Shown here piece after piece: positions 19,926 through 31,684 of a stretch of 64,000 nt of DNA; positions within the stretch are counted from its first letter, which is position 1, and every line of letters begins with the position of its first letter. The notes below the pieces were generated by a model that saw only the letters and a list, made by a program, of their open reading frames with translations, was not told where the DNA came from and ran no database searches. Both the position numbers and the translations under genes were made by a program. The stretch covers positions 2,232,001 through 2,296,000 of the forward strand of contig JAPNXP010000005.1 of NCBI GenBank assembly GCA_028753945.1. The letters run 5' to 3'. Source of the stretch: Hexactinellida sp. DTS-2022 (lineage: Eukaryota; Porifera; Hexactinellida).

Positions 19926-20628
19926 ATTATTGCTATAAAGAGAAGTAATAATGTGTAATGTAAAGTCGAGCTTTTAATTAGGCAGTAATAATTAATGTAA
20001 TAGTAATAAACAATAATTTATACAAAAGCTAATACTAGCTATGATTATACCTACATTGATTACGCACAGGAATTAGTAGTAATTTCGTATTCAAACATTA
20101 TGGTTTGTTTACAAAATAGACTTGAAGTAACCCAAGGTAGTGGAGAAGTCAGACCGTGAACAGTCTTTAGTTACGTAGTCAGCCAAAATCAATCGAAATA
20201 CATTACAGTAATCAACTAATGTGTAAGATTTTTATTATACCAATGTCATTTTTATTGACCCGGCGCTTATTCGGGGAAATCCGGTACCCATTGTAGATGC
20301 TTTCAAATTGATTACATATTAATTCGGCTGAATTTATCATCAAATGGCAACATGTGCCACCTGTTCCCATCTCTCCCATTGTGGCAATTTGGTAAAAGTG
20401 GTGCATAGTGGCACAGGATGAGAATTTATAACCAAATCAAAAAAGGATTGAATTGAAAGCTTCTACAATTGATAATTCGAATGAGCAGAACACGAATTTG
20501 TAATCGAAACAGCAATATCTCATGTAATTTAATACACTATCTTCCATTGAACCTACAATAGTACTTACTATAGTACTATTTCAATGGGAAAATGTTGGGT
20601 GGTCGAATGCTTTTGTCCGGGTAGTGTA

Positions 20629-21576
20629 TATAGATGAGCCCCGTTGGAAAGATTTCTGGATAAGGCGATCGCATTTCACGGTCTCCTCTTGTCCATACTA
20701 CCGAAGTTTACTGTAGTTAATTTGCAAATAATTTGTAAATTGCGATGTAGTGCAATTTCGGGGATTTTTGAACTATGCCACTGTGCGCACATTTTCTGTT
20801 ATTGAAGCGATTTATATTTTGCCTCCATTCCACTCGTTATACCGAAGGGCTTGTGACCTGCAAATTTTTCAGTATACCTGATATTTGTAATAAGCGGATA
20901 GTAATTAATGCATTTATTTTTCTGGGGGAATTTCCATTTCGTTTTATGCAGTTATTTCGTTCTATCCGACTTGGTTATAACGGGAGTTTACCTTATTATT
21001 ACATTTAGAGTGCAATGAAAGTGACTGTACCATTATTATTAACTGGCAATAGACCCAACCATGTCCTACTAAAATAAGGACTCATAAATATAATGGGATT
21101 TTGGGCCCTGGATGCGGCCAAAACTAACAATGAAATCCGCATTCCTCAATAATTTGCTGTAATTTAGTAATTAATTAACTAACTGTATGATATATTGGGG
21201 CGTCGGCGACCCACCGGAGGAACGGGTGTACGAATAGAAATGATAAACCAATACCGGTAGAGGGGGGCTTAGACCCCGCACCCCCCTTTATTCACCGTTA
21301 AGATAATATATGTATCTGATTCTTACAAAGCTGGGCATAAACCGTTAATCCGTTGCTCTTTAATTAACGATTTGACTTTTAAGTTAACTTAAAACATCAT
21401 TAACGGACTATAAACAATTAACCCATTCTACCTAAGTTTGATTTCGAAAAATTGCTGCTCACCGTCTGCCGCTATTTCTTGCAATAACTTTTGAACATAT
21501 TTTCTCTACCCACAGACAAAAATCTATACAAATAGTGTCCGATTTTCAAAAACTCAACGTTTTTGAAAAGATCTCG
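20629..21576. other. Non-coding stretch
   Basis: An open frame at 20775-21008 has no recognisable domain. Positions 21195-21295 are locally GC-rich (GGGGCGTCGGCGACCCACCG and AGGGGGGCTTAGACCCCGCA) and may be a transposon end, but no partner was found. Confidence 0.45.
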
Positions 21577-23357
21577 TTGATTACAACTAATTATTCCCAC
21601 CTCGCCTACTGCCGATTCGCCTACTCCCATTTCTACTAACTGCAATATAGTGCCATTTCGCCTACTAATTGTGAATGGTAATCTAAATCATTATGTTTAT
21701 TAATGTAGATTTCAAAAGAAGAATAAGTATTAGAATATGAAATTAGCCCTTTAAAATACTGTATGGAAAGATATACTGCTCACAAATTCACCGAGAGTTA
21801 TTGTGTTTGTTAAGAATGTTTCTTTAAGATTTTGTATCCTCTTATCCTTCTGTATATCTTTGTTTGCTCTCCTTGGTGGTTTTGCACCACTTGCTAGTTG
21901 TGCTAGGGTCACCTCTGTATCTGCCTGTTCTTGTTTGAACAATGTCACTTTTTCGAAGACATTAGGATGCGCTTTTCGTGCAATGCGCTTCAACTTATTA
22001 TGCCAGCCCTCTAACGTTTATGAGGTGTGTACTTCGAGCTCAAACACATTCCATAATAAGGTTGGTGGAAATGGACCAACTAACCATGTGTCTTCAAAAT
22101 ATTTATTGAATTCATTGATTCTCATATGAACATGAGTACCTGACTTAATATCTTGCCAAGCGAGTCGCACTAGATGCACGGGTATAAATGCAAGACCAGA
22201 TTTTTTTCGAAAGAATTGGCCTATTGACTCATCTTCTCTGTATACAATTTGAAGACCCAATGTATTCAGTTTCCTATCTATGGCATGTGTAAAATAATTA
22301 AAAAAAAGCCCCTCACCTTTTAAGTGGAAAAGTTAGCTGAGTTGCCTGTATCAGAGCAATCTCAAAATCTGTAACAACCTCAGTGGGTCTGAGGTTGAAA
22401 CCTATCTCTCCAGCCTTGAGTATGAGATCCTCCAATGCACGGAGATACAGAATTCTTGACTTTTCTAGAAGGAGACAGTATACGAAAGGAAATTGCTTTC
22501 CATTCTTAAAGGCTTGCAATGTGAAAATTTGATAAAATCGACTAGGGCATGTTTGAAATGTACCGTCCATATTGATTATATCAGCATTGATAGATATCTC
22601 AAGTTGTCAGATGTTGTAAAGATGACCATCCTATCATTTTCATTACCATCTTCTATCAGCAAGAATTGCTCCCCCTTATGTGTCCTCGTCCATTAACCTT
22701 CGAAATGGACACTTCTGTACTTTTGGTGGTGGTGGTACCCGTTCCCTTCGAATCCTATACAATACAGACTTGATTGATGGAAAGGTAGGAAGGTGAGCTG
22801 CTACTATATCACGATTTTCTTGTGTCGAAATTTCAACCATATTCTTCTGGTAGATAGATGGAATAGGATCAACAGCCTCTTTCACGCTTATTTCCATTTT
22901 ATCCATTGATTTAATGGAAATCATTTCCGCTTCATTTGATGGGTCATTGTGCTTATCCGCTCTGGTTGTTAATATTGTCCCATCTAAACTCGTTATTGAT
23001 CCACCACAACAGCGATTCTTCGCACATCTCCAAAAGATGCGACCTTCCCGACCTCTCCTGTTGATATTATAAATATATCCTTCATAGACAAGTGCACGAG
23101 CACCTCGAGATGTAGTAACAAATTCCATAAGACAGAAATTAACCTTAAACCTTTGTTCTTAATTTTATTTATAATATTCACTACGTTATTTGTATATATT
23201 AAACACCGAGGAGATTAGGCAACAATACCATTAATGTATTGTTAAGCGAAAACCTGCAACATTCTATGATAAATCAATCAATAGGCGAAATGGCACTATA
23301 TTACATTTAGTATGCAAAAAGGGAGTAGGCGGAGCCGGAATAGCCCGATTACAACAA
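21577..23357 (-). mobile_element. Second MULE copy with about 90-bp terminal inverted repeats
   Basis: The left end (21577-21668, with CCTCGCCTACTGCC, CGCCTACTCCCATTT and AATATAGTGCCATTTCGCCT) matches the complement of the right end (23281-23357, AGGCGAAATGGCACTATATT, GGGAGTAGGCGGAGCC). The pair encloses a FLYWCH-MULE pseudogene on the - strand. No 9-bp target duplication was resolved. Confidence 0.75.
21751..23128 (-). pseudogene. FLYWCH-MULE transposase, frameshifted
   Basis: The open piece 23128-22676 begins MEFVTTSRGARALVYEGYIY and continues WRCAKNRCCGGSITS and RADKHND: a complete FLYWCH zinc finger that binds DNA ends. After a shift near 22676 the region before 22570 reads GEQFLLIEDGNEND and FTTSDNLRYLS, then MDGTFQTCPSRFYQIFTLQA (first acidic catalytic residue) and EVVTDFEIALIQA (second). 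The downstream piece 22260-22018 (GQFFRKKSGLAFIPVHLVRL, FEDTWLVGPFPPTLLWNVFE) is the part after the core. The last piece, 21993-21751, is a basic tail (ARKAHPNVFEKVTLFKQEQA). At least three frameshifts. Confidence 0.85.
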
Positions 23358-25250
23358 ACCCACTTTTTTGTAAATATTTTCAATATAAATTGACTGAGAA
23401 TATTGAAATTTGATCATTTTAACTTGGGTAAACCTAAGCAACTTTTTTCTAATTATAATCGACGAATTGTCTCTCTCTAGATTTAATTATTTAGTCTTTG
23501 TTCATGATTCCCATTAGTTTTACACTAGCTGCAGAAAGTTTATTATTGATTTTTCTGTGAAGGTGCACAGTGGGCATTTTCAGGGATATAAGTGGAAATA
23601 GGAAAACTATGCTAGATAAACTCTAATGAAGTATTATTGACATATAAGTTACCGGTAGCTGCAAACCGAATAGCATCATAAAAAATGATATATTTAGTCT
23701 CCTAACAGTAGTTTTGGACGATCATTTGTAAATTCATGATTTATTATATTTTTTGTTTTGTAACAATCATATATATATCACCCATGATTATTGATAATAC
23801 ATCTTAAACTTGGGTAAAAGAATTGAAATGTTAGTCTTATCCCAGCTATTCTATATCGCATTGAATTTATAGAAGGCTAGATGGATGCTGAGTGTAACTA
23901 TCGCATGTACAATTACTCTTAGGAAACCCTAGATAGTTTTAGGTAGCATAGTTGTATAATATGGAACATTGATAGCGCCTAAATTTCTTCCGGATCTCAT
24001 AAAATTATTTACTGAAATTCAAAAGCATGGATGAAATTCTAAATTGGTATGCTGATTGAGAAATTTGACTTTAAATATCTTAAACTGCTTAGTTATTCAT
24101 TATCACTATCAGTTAATGGAAGAAAAAAACTAAATTAATTGGATAAATAGTGGAGAAATTCAATTTACGTTATATGAATTTTCTGAGGGGACAATGGTAA
24201 ATTGAAAAAAATCATTCCGGGGCGGGTTTGGGCAGATGCAAAACTAATATAAATATTTTGCTAATATGTCTATGTAACATTTAAAAGCATTAGAATATGT
24301 GAACAAGACCGAGCACCTAATGTTTTTGAACCAAAATGCCGAACAAATATACGTCCGAAATCCAAAAATCCTTCCATAAGATATTGTAAATTTAGCTTCA
24401 ATTCCACAATGAAATTGTATTTATAGCAATGACATCATGAAGTTACAGTCTTGAGTCTTGATATAAATTACATATTGATAGTACGAATCATCATATCGGT
24501 ATAAACCGTACAAGTTTGATTACGATCTTAATATCACAACAGAATTATTGATAGAAAATATATTTAGATCAGTCATTCCAATTCATATTATTCGTTACCC
24601 CGATAATATATGACTTCGAAAATTAGTATTTCTAGGTTTGTAACAATGGTGAATCTGAAAAAATATAAAAGTTCGTAATCCAAGGGTGTTGACAAATACC
24701 TCTATTTCCCCTGGTTTGCCCACTGTGAGGGGATTTTCAGTGGAATTTTCGAACTAAAATCGCTTATTCTCATCTTGGTTCTTTTAATGCATTTTTGGAA
24801 ATAACTCAATGATGCGAATTTACACTGAAAATTTGGATTAATTTCGATAAAAAAGGGTTGTGTGAAATACAGCCAATATTGTTTGAAAAAAATCATAATC
24901 TTTTAAAATCACAATCATGATTTTTGTTATTTAAATCCGATTTTTGACTTCAATCAATTTTTATTATTTGATTTTTTAAAACTTAATTTACTTACTAACT
25001 CATAAAGGTAACAATATATATTAGAACAACTTCCTCTTGCATGAACACATCTCGACTAGGCAAATAGATATTATTTGTGCGTAATTAGCAGCTGAATAGT
25101 GTCACGGAGTTCCTTCGTTAACCGTGTCGCGGTCTTCCTCGCACATTTGACGATCATTGCACAATTTTCCAAATAACATTGCACAATTTTACAACTAACA
25201 TTGCAGAGATCCGGATGAGTGTTCCGGAGAACTTCTTGTGGTAGTTCACA
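23358..25250. other. Long non-coding AT-rich stretch
   Basis: No coding frame of quality. Around 24885-24960 there is an imperfect inverted cluster of AAAAATCATAATC/ATCATGATTTTT that may be a decayed MITE end. From 25100 to 25290 the sequence is less AT-rich and contains CATAGGCGTAGAAGTATCCC at about 25249, which resembles the left end of hAT element II. Confidence 0.45.
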
Positions 25251-25521
25251 TAGGCGTAGAAGTATCCCGGGCGGCTCGTGTTGATTTTGGATCGATTATC
25301 AAATTACTATGATATTAGTATTATTCTTACCGATGATGCCTTCTCAAAAATTTACATTGAATTCGATCACTGTTCCGCCCCTGCATAAATCTGCCGAAAT
25401 TCGGTGGTTTTCGTGGTGTTTGGTGATAATTTAGATGAATCTACCATGTTTTGCTATTTTTATTGAGTCTGAACTCTTTTGAACAAATTTCCTGCATGTT
25501 TGGAGCCGTTGCGAACATCGC

Positions 25522-26160
25522 TTGGAAAGTATTCTTACGTTCACTTCGACAAGAGAAAATATAACAATAATTGAAACAGTTAACTCAATGAACGCACTCA
25601 GGGCTTGCTTGGTCCAATGGATTAGCAAGGTTGGGAAAAATGATTTTTCCATGTTTCCTCTACTTAGCGAAATTGTTACAGATTCTGATCTATCACTACC
25701 ACCAGATTGTCTTAAAACTATCCTTGCTCATATGCATAATTTGGAAGCTGAAATTTGCAACGATTTGATGAGATTAAATACGCCAGCTCATTAGCATGGG
25801 TTATTGATCCTTTTCTAGCAAGACCAGCAGATGTTTCATATACGTATATCAAACGCAGCAGCTGAGGAATTAATACAACTACAAACAAATACTCATGCAA
25901 AACAAATATTCGATGCAAAAGGGTACGTTTGTTTCTGGATGGAAACTAATATCATAGCGAAGACATTATCTTCCATTGCTCTGAAAGAATGTATCATACC
26001 TTTCGCCACCACATACTTAGCCGAGAGAGCATTCAGTGATGTTGTGACAATAAAAAAACAAATCTAGAAACCGACTGGATATCCATAATGACCTTAGACT
26101 TGCGCTGTCATTACTGACAATGCACAGAAAATGCAGTCAATGTGCTCAAAGTAGAAATTA
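25522..26160 (+). pseudogene. hAT-family transposase C-terminal relic
   Basis: Two open pieces. The first (25522-25794) has ACLVQWISKVGKNDFSMFP and AEICNDLMRLN. Then, in another frame, AWVIDPFLARPADVSYTYI bridges to the second (25831-26067) with ELIQLQTNTHAKQIFDAKGY and IPFATTYLAERAFSDVVTIK, the hAT dimerisation domain of the SCAND3/ZBED5-like type. After one more shift the end reads RLDIHNDLRLALSLL, where relatives have NRLDI. At least three shifts and an internal stop. The upstream non-coding sequence (25373-25520) is shared with hAT element II at 16100, so this is the probable source family for that MITE. The N-terminal zinc finger and the first catalytic residues are missing. Confidence 0.8.
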
Positions 26161-27930
26161 CTTGAAAGTTCACTTTCGGTAAACGGCTGCTCATCTCATT
26201 TATTAAACCTGTTGCGGAAGCATATCTCCCCTACGTAAGTTATTTCTCATAATACAGAGATAAATAATTATTCCCGCAACTATCACAATCCTGGAGCCCT
26301 CCTTTCTGCACAAAAAGTGGGGGGGTGGCTTGGGGTAAAACCAGGGGGCCCGGGTCGGGATATGAATGTTTCTTTAGGACTTTATAATATTGAGTCTGCA
26401 AAATAGTTATTGTGCCTTATAATACATCTTTCACCACAATAAGATTTCCTTCGTTACACTAATAATTGTTATCATCTATATACAGTATATCACAAAGGAT
26501 CCAATGTGTCACTAATAAATTGTTACTAATCGTATTTCATTGGTTGAAACCATATTACCTATTTGTTTTTGCTAAGCTTGACTGATTGAGAAATCCTATA
26601 TCTTTCTAACAAAAATTTCATTACTTGACCAATTATATTATTTACAATAATATTATCTTTGTTCTATCTTTACTGAAATTTTCGTCTAATTGGGAATTTG
26701 TTTCGATTTGCAATTTATTTTTGTCTAATATTTCGGTAATTATAATAATTCAATCCTGGTCGGAGGATGTGGAGGGGCCCGGCCTAAAATCTTACCAGGG
26801 GTCCATAATTTCTGTCGCCGGCCCTGCTCTTAAGCCTCAATTACCAGTCGCGATCGGTGGAATAGACATTTGGAGTGTATCAACACATACCTAACAACAA
26901 ACCTTTCCTGTTGAAGATTCAAGCACAACATGAAGATTTAGTTGATATATATTGTTAACCTAGTCAACAACGTTGGCCTTTCCATTAAGCTAAAGCCTTA
27001 TGATCATATCAAACCTATTTAAATATCATTGTACAAGTTTAATTGAGAGAAATCTACAATACGAGATTAGTGCGAAGAATGGGTGAAATTACTCCAATTA
27101 GACGAACTGAAATGTCACCATGGTCAAATTTAGCAACGATTCAAACTAGCAATCACACTTACTCACTTCCTAGCCAACATTATATATCCGAAGTACATGG
27201 GACTGTAGCTTACATGTGAACAAGAAGAAGAATCGAGGGGTTTGCTTATTCAACTAAATGCTTCTCTTTCGCCACAACTTCATCAGTTTCAGGCAAAGTA
27301 GCACTATTTCCCGCTTCAATATTTGAATTAGTCCCAGTAACGTGGTGGAAGACAGTGAAAATGTCGAAACCTACGTAGTTCATGAGCTTTGCGATATTGC
27401 TATAAATTTACTAATCCTGCCGTCAAGTTCAGCATCAATTGAAATAATTTTCTCAAATTTTGCATGATTCAAAACCAACTTCGCAACTGTTTGGGAATTG
27501 ATATAGCAAGCAAATTAGTAGCTTGCTACAGAGAATTGAGAAGTGTCACGAGTTAGAGTGGTAACGAATAGATTAAGAACATTATTGTTTTTCTTACTAT
27601 TCAATTATTGTATTGCTTAGTATGCAAACTTTCAACTCCTTAAGTATTTACATCTTTATTAGAATGTAGCATGCACTATTATATATAGACATTGGAGTTT
27701 ACCAGTTTTGACCACCTGGGAGTTTTGGATAGGACGGTTTTAACCTGGTTAAAACCACCCGGTCAAAAGTAAAAACCAGCCAACCCTGCATAAATACATT
27801 TATGTCCACAAAACCTAACAAATTCAAAACAAGAAGCGCCAGTTCCATCTATGCATGGTTTCAAATTACATTACGGCGGTAACATAGAAAAATATTTACA
27901 ATTCATCATATTGACACCGAATTGTTTGAT
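26161..27930. other. Non-coding stretch
   Basis: Short GC-rich patches at 26290-26360 (GTGGGGGGGTGGCTTGGGG) and 26755-26835 (GGAGGGGCCCGGCC, GTCGCCGGCCCTGC) look like fragments of non-autonomous transposon ends. A patch at 27695-27790 carries GGTTTTAACCTGGTTAAAAC, also transposon-like. No gene recognised. Confidence 0.45.
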
Positions 27931-27944
27931 ATTACGATACTGTA

Positions 27945-28315
27945 CATTATGATCAACGAGTATGTGTGATTTTGATCAATCGATGGATGTAGGACTTTGA
28001 TCAACGCGACTGTAGGATTTTGATAAACACAATTGTGTAGGATTTTGATCAATCAATGGATGTAGGATTTTAATCAACGCGACTGTCGGATTTTGATCAA
28101 CACAATTGTGTAAGATTTCAACACATTTGTGTAAGTAGGATTTTGATCAATCCCTAGATGTGCAACCAATTCTATGAACAATACTTGTTTCTATTGACAT
28201 CATTATTGTTTCTGACTGTACATTTTGATCAACGAAAAGGTAGGATTTTGATCAACAAAAACACATGTAGCATTTTGATCAACCGCTTTATAAATGGGAA
28301 TATGATCAACCATAG
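27945..28315 (-). repeat. Satellite-like array of the MULE-RING element (TTTTGATCAAC unit)
   Basis: About a dozen copies of a variable 30-45 bp unit sharing the core GTAGGATTTTGATCAAC. The same core fills both long inverted ends of the transposon at 34788-38945. The final part (28200-28315, with GACTGTACATTTTGATCAAC) matches the extreme right end of that element, so this array is probably a solo end of another copy. Confidence 0.7.
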
Positions 28316-28317
28316 CA

Positions 28318-28373
28318 TTCTATACATAAGGCAATGGTGCTGATTGATGGACTTGGACCAGGGATTGGTTAGT
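28318..28373 (-). repeat. Copy of the AAGGCAATGG...GGACC...ATTGGTTAG terminal sequence
   Basis: Matches, in reverse complement, 34795-34855 next to the left end of the MULE-RING element. Related ends flank the element at 54380-57675. It directly adjoins the satellite-like array. Confidence 0.6.
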
Positions 28374-28785
28374 TCAGTTACTTGGTTTTAGATCTAAATC
28401 CCAATACAGCTCTAAATTAATGTAGACTCAATGTGAAGGGAAATAATTGATGATCCACCACCCTTCTAAGAAAATTACGAATTGTAAGGATATATTTTTT
28501 ATTTAAAATGTATTTTATATATATAAATATACGAATCATAACATAAAATAAGTATAAAAGCAACAATCAAAGATAATACATAGTATGAAGGTAAATTAAT
28601 AGAATAGTGATCTGAGTTACTAGAAGATCAGTTAGGCAGTAGTACATCTATGACTACAGGGGGAGGGAATGTGGTTACGATGTGTCCTGAATGAGCGGCT
28701 TGATTGTAGGTGTTAGTGGAGCTCTTCGTGATCTCGTCTAAATGATAGTAATGTAGAGAATACAGTCAAATGATGTTAGTAGATG
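28374..28785. other. Non-coding stretch
   Basis: No gene or recognisable repeat; ordinary AT-rich sequence. Confidence 0.5.
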
Positions 28786-28793
28786 CGCACTGG

Positions 28794-29107
28794 CAGGGGC
28801 GGCGCAAGCACAGCCCCATTTGGGGGGCGGACCAATGCACTGGAGGGGCAAACCCAATAGTTGTAAACATTCCTAAATTCACATTCAAACCAAAATCTAT
28901 ATTTTTAATGACAAATTTGGTTAAATAATCTGTCCTATAATAGTATACGGTGGGGCATCTCAGGAAAACAGCTAATTATGAACTCCCTGTCCAGGGCATT
29001 TAGCATTTCCGCATTAACATTAAGTACTCCTATAACAGACAAGCTAGTTCCCGCACCCCCACAGGGGGGCGGCCCCCCTTCCGCGCTCCCCCTTCGCGCC
29101 GCCACTG
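28794..29107. mobile_element. hAT-type MITE, 314 bp, perfect 8-bp target duplication
   Basis: Begins CAGGGGCGGCGCAAGC, ends TTCGCGCCGCCACTG. CGCACTGG flanks both sides (28786-28793 and 29108-29115). The ends are GC-rich (GGGGGGCGG blocks) in contrast with the AT-rich interior. The open frame at 28935-29126 is a by-product. Confidence 0.88.
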
Positions 29108-29115
29108 CGCACTGG

Positions 29116-29603
29116 TATATCGGCATGTTAGGAAGCTATCTAAAAGATTAGAAGTATTATGTGATCTCGACCGATAACTATCGAATTAAAGTTTCTTTCC
29201 TTCTTCGATAAAATACAATTAGCTACAGTAGTATAGATTTTTTAAGAATTTCCCATTTTGGAATCATACAAACACACCATTGCCTCCATATTTCACTATG
29301 CTTTTCTTCTACAATAATAACACTGCAACAATTTATAAAAATTTTTGTTTATCTATAAAATTGCCTTATTTTAGCGACTTTATTGCCTTCTGATTCTAAA
29401 TAATACTTCATTCAGTGTATTCCGTCGAGTTTCTTCGCGAAGAGGCATTGGCTAAATTTTTGTCATCTTATTATTTTTTCCTAAATATCGCGAAATAAAT
29501 AGATCTATACGGTAAATATTAATTATTTTTGGAATACTACATGCATTTCTAAAATTTTTATTGTCTAATGAAAAGTAATTCTATCAGCAAGAAATCTCAG
29601 AAA
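29116..29603. other. Non-coding stretch
   Basis: AT-rich, no gene. It may include the 3' flank of the gene on the - strand that ends at 29604. Confidence 0.5.
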
Positions 29604-31303
29604 TGCACATTTGATCGAGATTTCTTCTTGTGTTCCGAATTATCCTCTCGGATTAAGCCCCAAATGTAGTCACCCATCATAGCTGTATCCCATTTCCCCT
29701 GGTATCTCTTTTCCATCGTTTTGTATGTCCTGGTGAAAACGTTCACCATGTTCATCACTCACGCCCCCCAAATTTTCTTTGAAAAAGTCCAGATGGGAAT
29801 GTAGATAGTGTAGTTTTAACGACATTCTGCAACCTTGTTTTCGGTATTGTTCAATTAAATTTTCCACTAGATCTTTGTAGTTTTCACTCTTATTATTTCC
29901 AAGAAACCCATGCACTACAGCCCGGAGAGCATCCCATGCGCTTTTTTGATTAATGGTCATGGTATCTTCAAACTCTTTCGATCTTAACATCTTCGAAATT
30001 TGTGGGCCAACGAATACACCACCTTTTATTTTAGCCTCAGACAATTGTGGGAACATTGAGCGTAAATGATTAAAAGTATCGCCATCAAAATTTAGAGATT
30101 TGATGAACTGCTTGGCAAGCCCAAGTTTGATGTGGAGTGGTGGCAGCAGAATTTTATCTCTTTCGACAAGGGCTTCGTTGTGGACATTTTGTTGACCCGG
30201 AACTAATTCGTTTCTGATAGGCCATTCTTTCTTCTAGAATAGTGCTCACGATCTGCTCTACTGTCCCATAGACAAAGGAAGCAAGAATACTTAGTGTACC
30301 CACCTTGTAGCCCAAGTAGGAATCCTATCATTTTGAAGTCACAACACAGATCCCAATTGTAACTCTGATAGTTGATTCTATCTAACAATTGCTTTACATT
30401 TTCATAATCCTCCTTCATATGAGCTGAGTGAGCCAATGGTATTGATGGGAAAATATTCCCATTATGAAGTAAAACGGCCTTCAGACTTCTTGCCGAGCTG
30501 TCAATGAACAAACGCCAATCAATTGAATTGTACTCGCAGTTAATTTCGCGAAAAAGACCATACACATCAGAACAGTAGCACAAAGAGTCTGATTTAGAAT
30601 ATGTGAAGAAAGACGCAAAGGTTTGATGCCTTTTCCTATATACACTAACTTTGCAACGAGGATCCAGTAAATTCCATTCTTGCAGACGAGAAGTCAAAAG
30701 TTCGGCATTGGACTTTGTAAGGCCTAAATCTCTAATCAAGTCGTCCATTTCTTCTTGTTTAGGGAAGTGTGGTGACCTGCTTGAGATTTGTTCGTCGTAG
30801 TCGGAATCATCATTCATATCCCAATCTGAGGCTTGTTCTTCTGATTGTTGTTCAGATGAAGGTGGATATGGAATTAATAGTGACTCACAATGTGAGACCG
30901 GTGCAATAGAAGACGGTATACTAGGATATGAAACAATCATTCGATCTCGAACTTTCTTAAACTTTGAGATATCCACCATACAGAAATAACAATCATCATG
31001 GTGGTTAGTTGGCTCCCTCCAAATCCGAGGAATCGCGAATGGCATGCGTTTCCAATTACCACGTAGCCAGCCTTCCAATGTTGATCTGCAACTACCGCAA
31101 CTTACGTGAGGAGCCCATGATTTGTCTTGATCTCCTATTGGCATTCCAAAATATTCATGATATGCTGTGGCGAACTTTGTCCCAGTCGTAATTGCACTTT
31201 TGACCTGCTTGGGACCAATGTAGTATCCACATACATAGCAAAATGAATCAGCAGAATGTTTACAAATTCGCCTAGAACCACAAGCCATATATGTATGTGA
31301 CAA
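29604..31303 (-). pseudogene. Repeat-associated protein of unknown function (family I associate with arthropods), two frameshifts
   Basis: The first open piece (31303-30203, 366 codons) has an N-terminal cysteine/histidine cluster (CKHSADSFCYVCGYYI), then DQDKSWAPHVSCGSC, MPFAIPRIWREPTNHHDDCYF and, near its end, GGYTKYSCFLCLWDSRADREHY. A frameshift near 30235 is followed in another frame by PIRNELVPGQQ and KILLPPLHIKLGLAKQF, then FPQLSEAKIKGGVFVGPQI, MSLKLHYLHSHLDFFKENLG and SDEHGERFHQDIQ. A second frameshift in an A-run near 29680 is followed by TMEKRYQGKWDTAMMGDYIW and a stop near 29604. I know this as a large family of uncharacterised proteins recurring in many copies in arthropod and other invertebrate genomes, which suggests a transposon origin, but I cannot name a catalytic domain. 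The two breaks are single-base changes. Confidence 0.7.
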
Positions 31304-31684
31304 GAGAAGAGTAATTTGCTAATAAAAATAAGTATTAAATAAATACAAACACTATATACAGGATTTCAGCATCTCTAAATGGTACTAAATTCCCAACCCT
31401 ATAAACAAAATTTGAATGGGATAAGGTCAGCTAATAATAATGACGTTTGTGATTCGAGATATTGGGTAATGTTCTACAAATTGAAAACACTCATGTGCTG
31501 AAACGAAGTTACCAAAAATTATTGAACATTTCTAATTTTGTTGCCACGACTAAGAAATTTCAGTACACAGTTCTGATTTTTTTAGAAAAATATTGACGAT
31601 AGGTAAAAACAAATGTAATATTCTGAATCCCCAGGTCCAAATTATCAAAGATTAGTTGAGAAAGCAACATAAACAAAAATGTTG
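31304..31684. other. Non-coding stretch between two - strand pseudogenes
   Basis: No gene or clear repeat. It would contain the upstream region of the 31303 gene and the tail of the P-element-like copy. Confidence 0.45.

Larger units (their letters stand above)
15682..20287 (-). mobile_element. P-element-like transposon, about 4.6 kb
   Basis: Left end 15682-15706: GTACCTTATTTCCCGAATAA then GCGCC. The right end, in complement from 20287, reads GTACCGGATTTCCCCGAATA then AGCGCC. Subterminal inverted blocks also match: CTACGTAACTAAAGACTGTT at about 15836 and its complement near 20158-20177. The THAP-transposase pseudogene on the - strand lies between. A set of hAT elements is inserted near the left end (15948-16879). 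Solo copies of the end are at 3178 and 44822. Confidence 0.8.
9435..20626. mobile_element. Tc1-like terminal repeats enclosing an 11-kb nest of insertions
   Basis: Left end 9435-9462: CAGTATCCGGACAAAAGTAT then TCGACCACC. The right end, in reverse complement from 20626, reads CACTACCCGGACAAAAGCAT then TCGACCACCC. Both are flanked by TA (9433-9434 and 20627-20628). The left arm resumes at 15562 after a 6.1-kb insertion: ACCACCCAACATTTCCCTTT with ATAGTAC further on, matching the complement of 20565-20600. Removing the palindromic element (9463-15561) and the P-element-like transposon (15682-20287) leaves a Tc1/mariner-type element of only about 0.5 kb, so the original was probably a MITE. Confidence 0.65.

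Noticed and set aside
27945-28315. Regularly spaced repeats resembling a CRISPR array
   Set aside because: Units vary in length and sequence, spacers are not unique, and the context is a eukaryotic transposon end.
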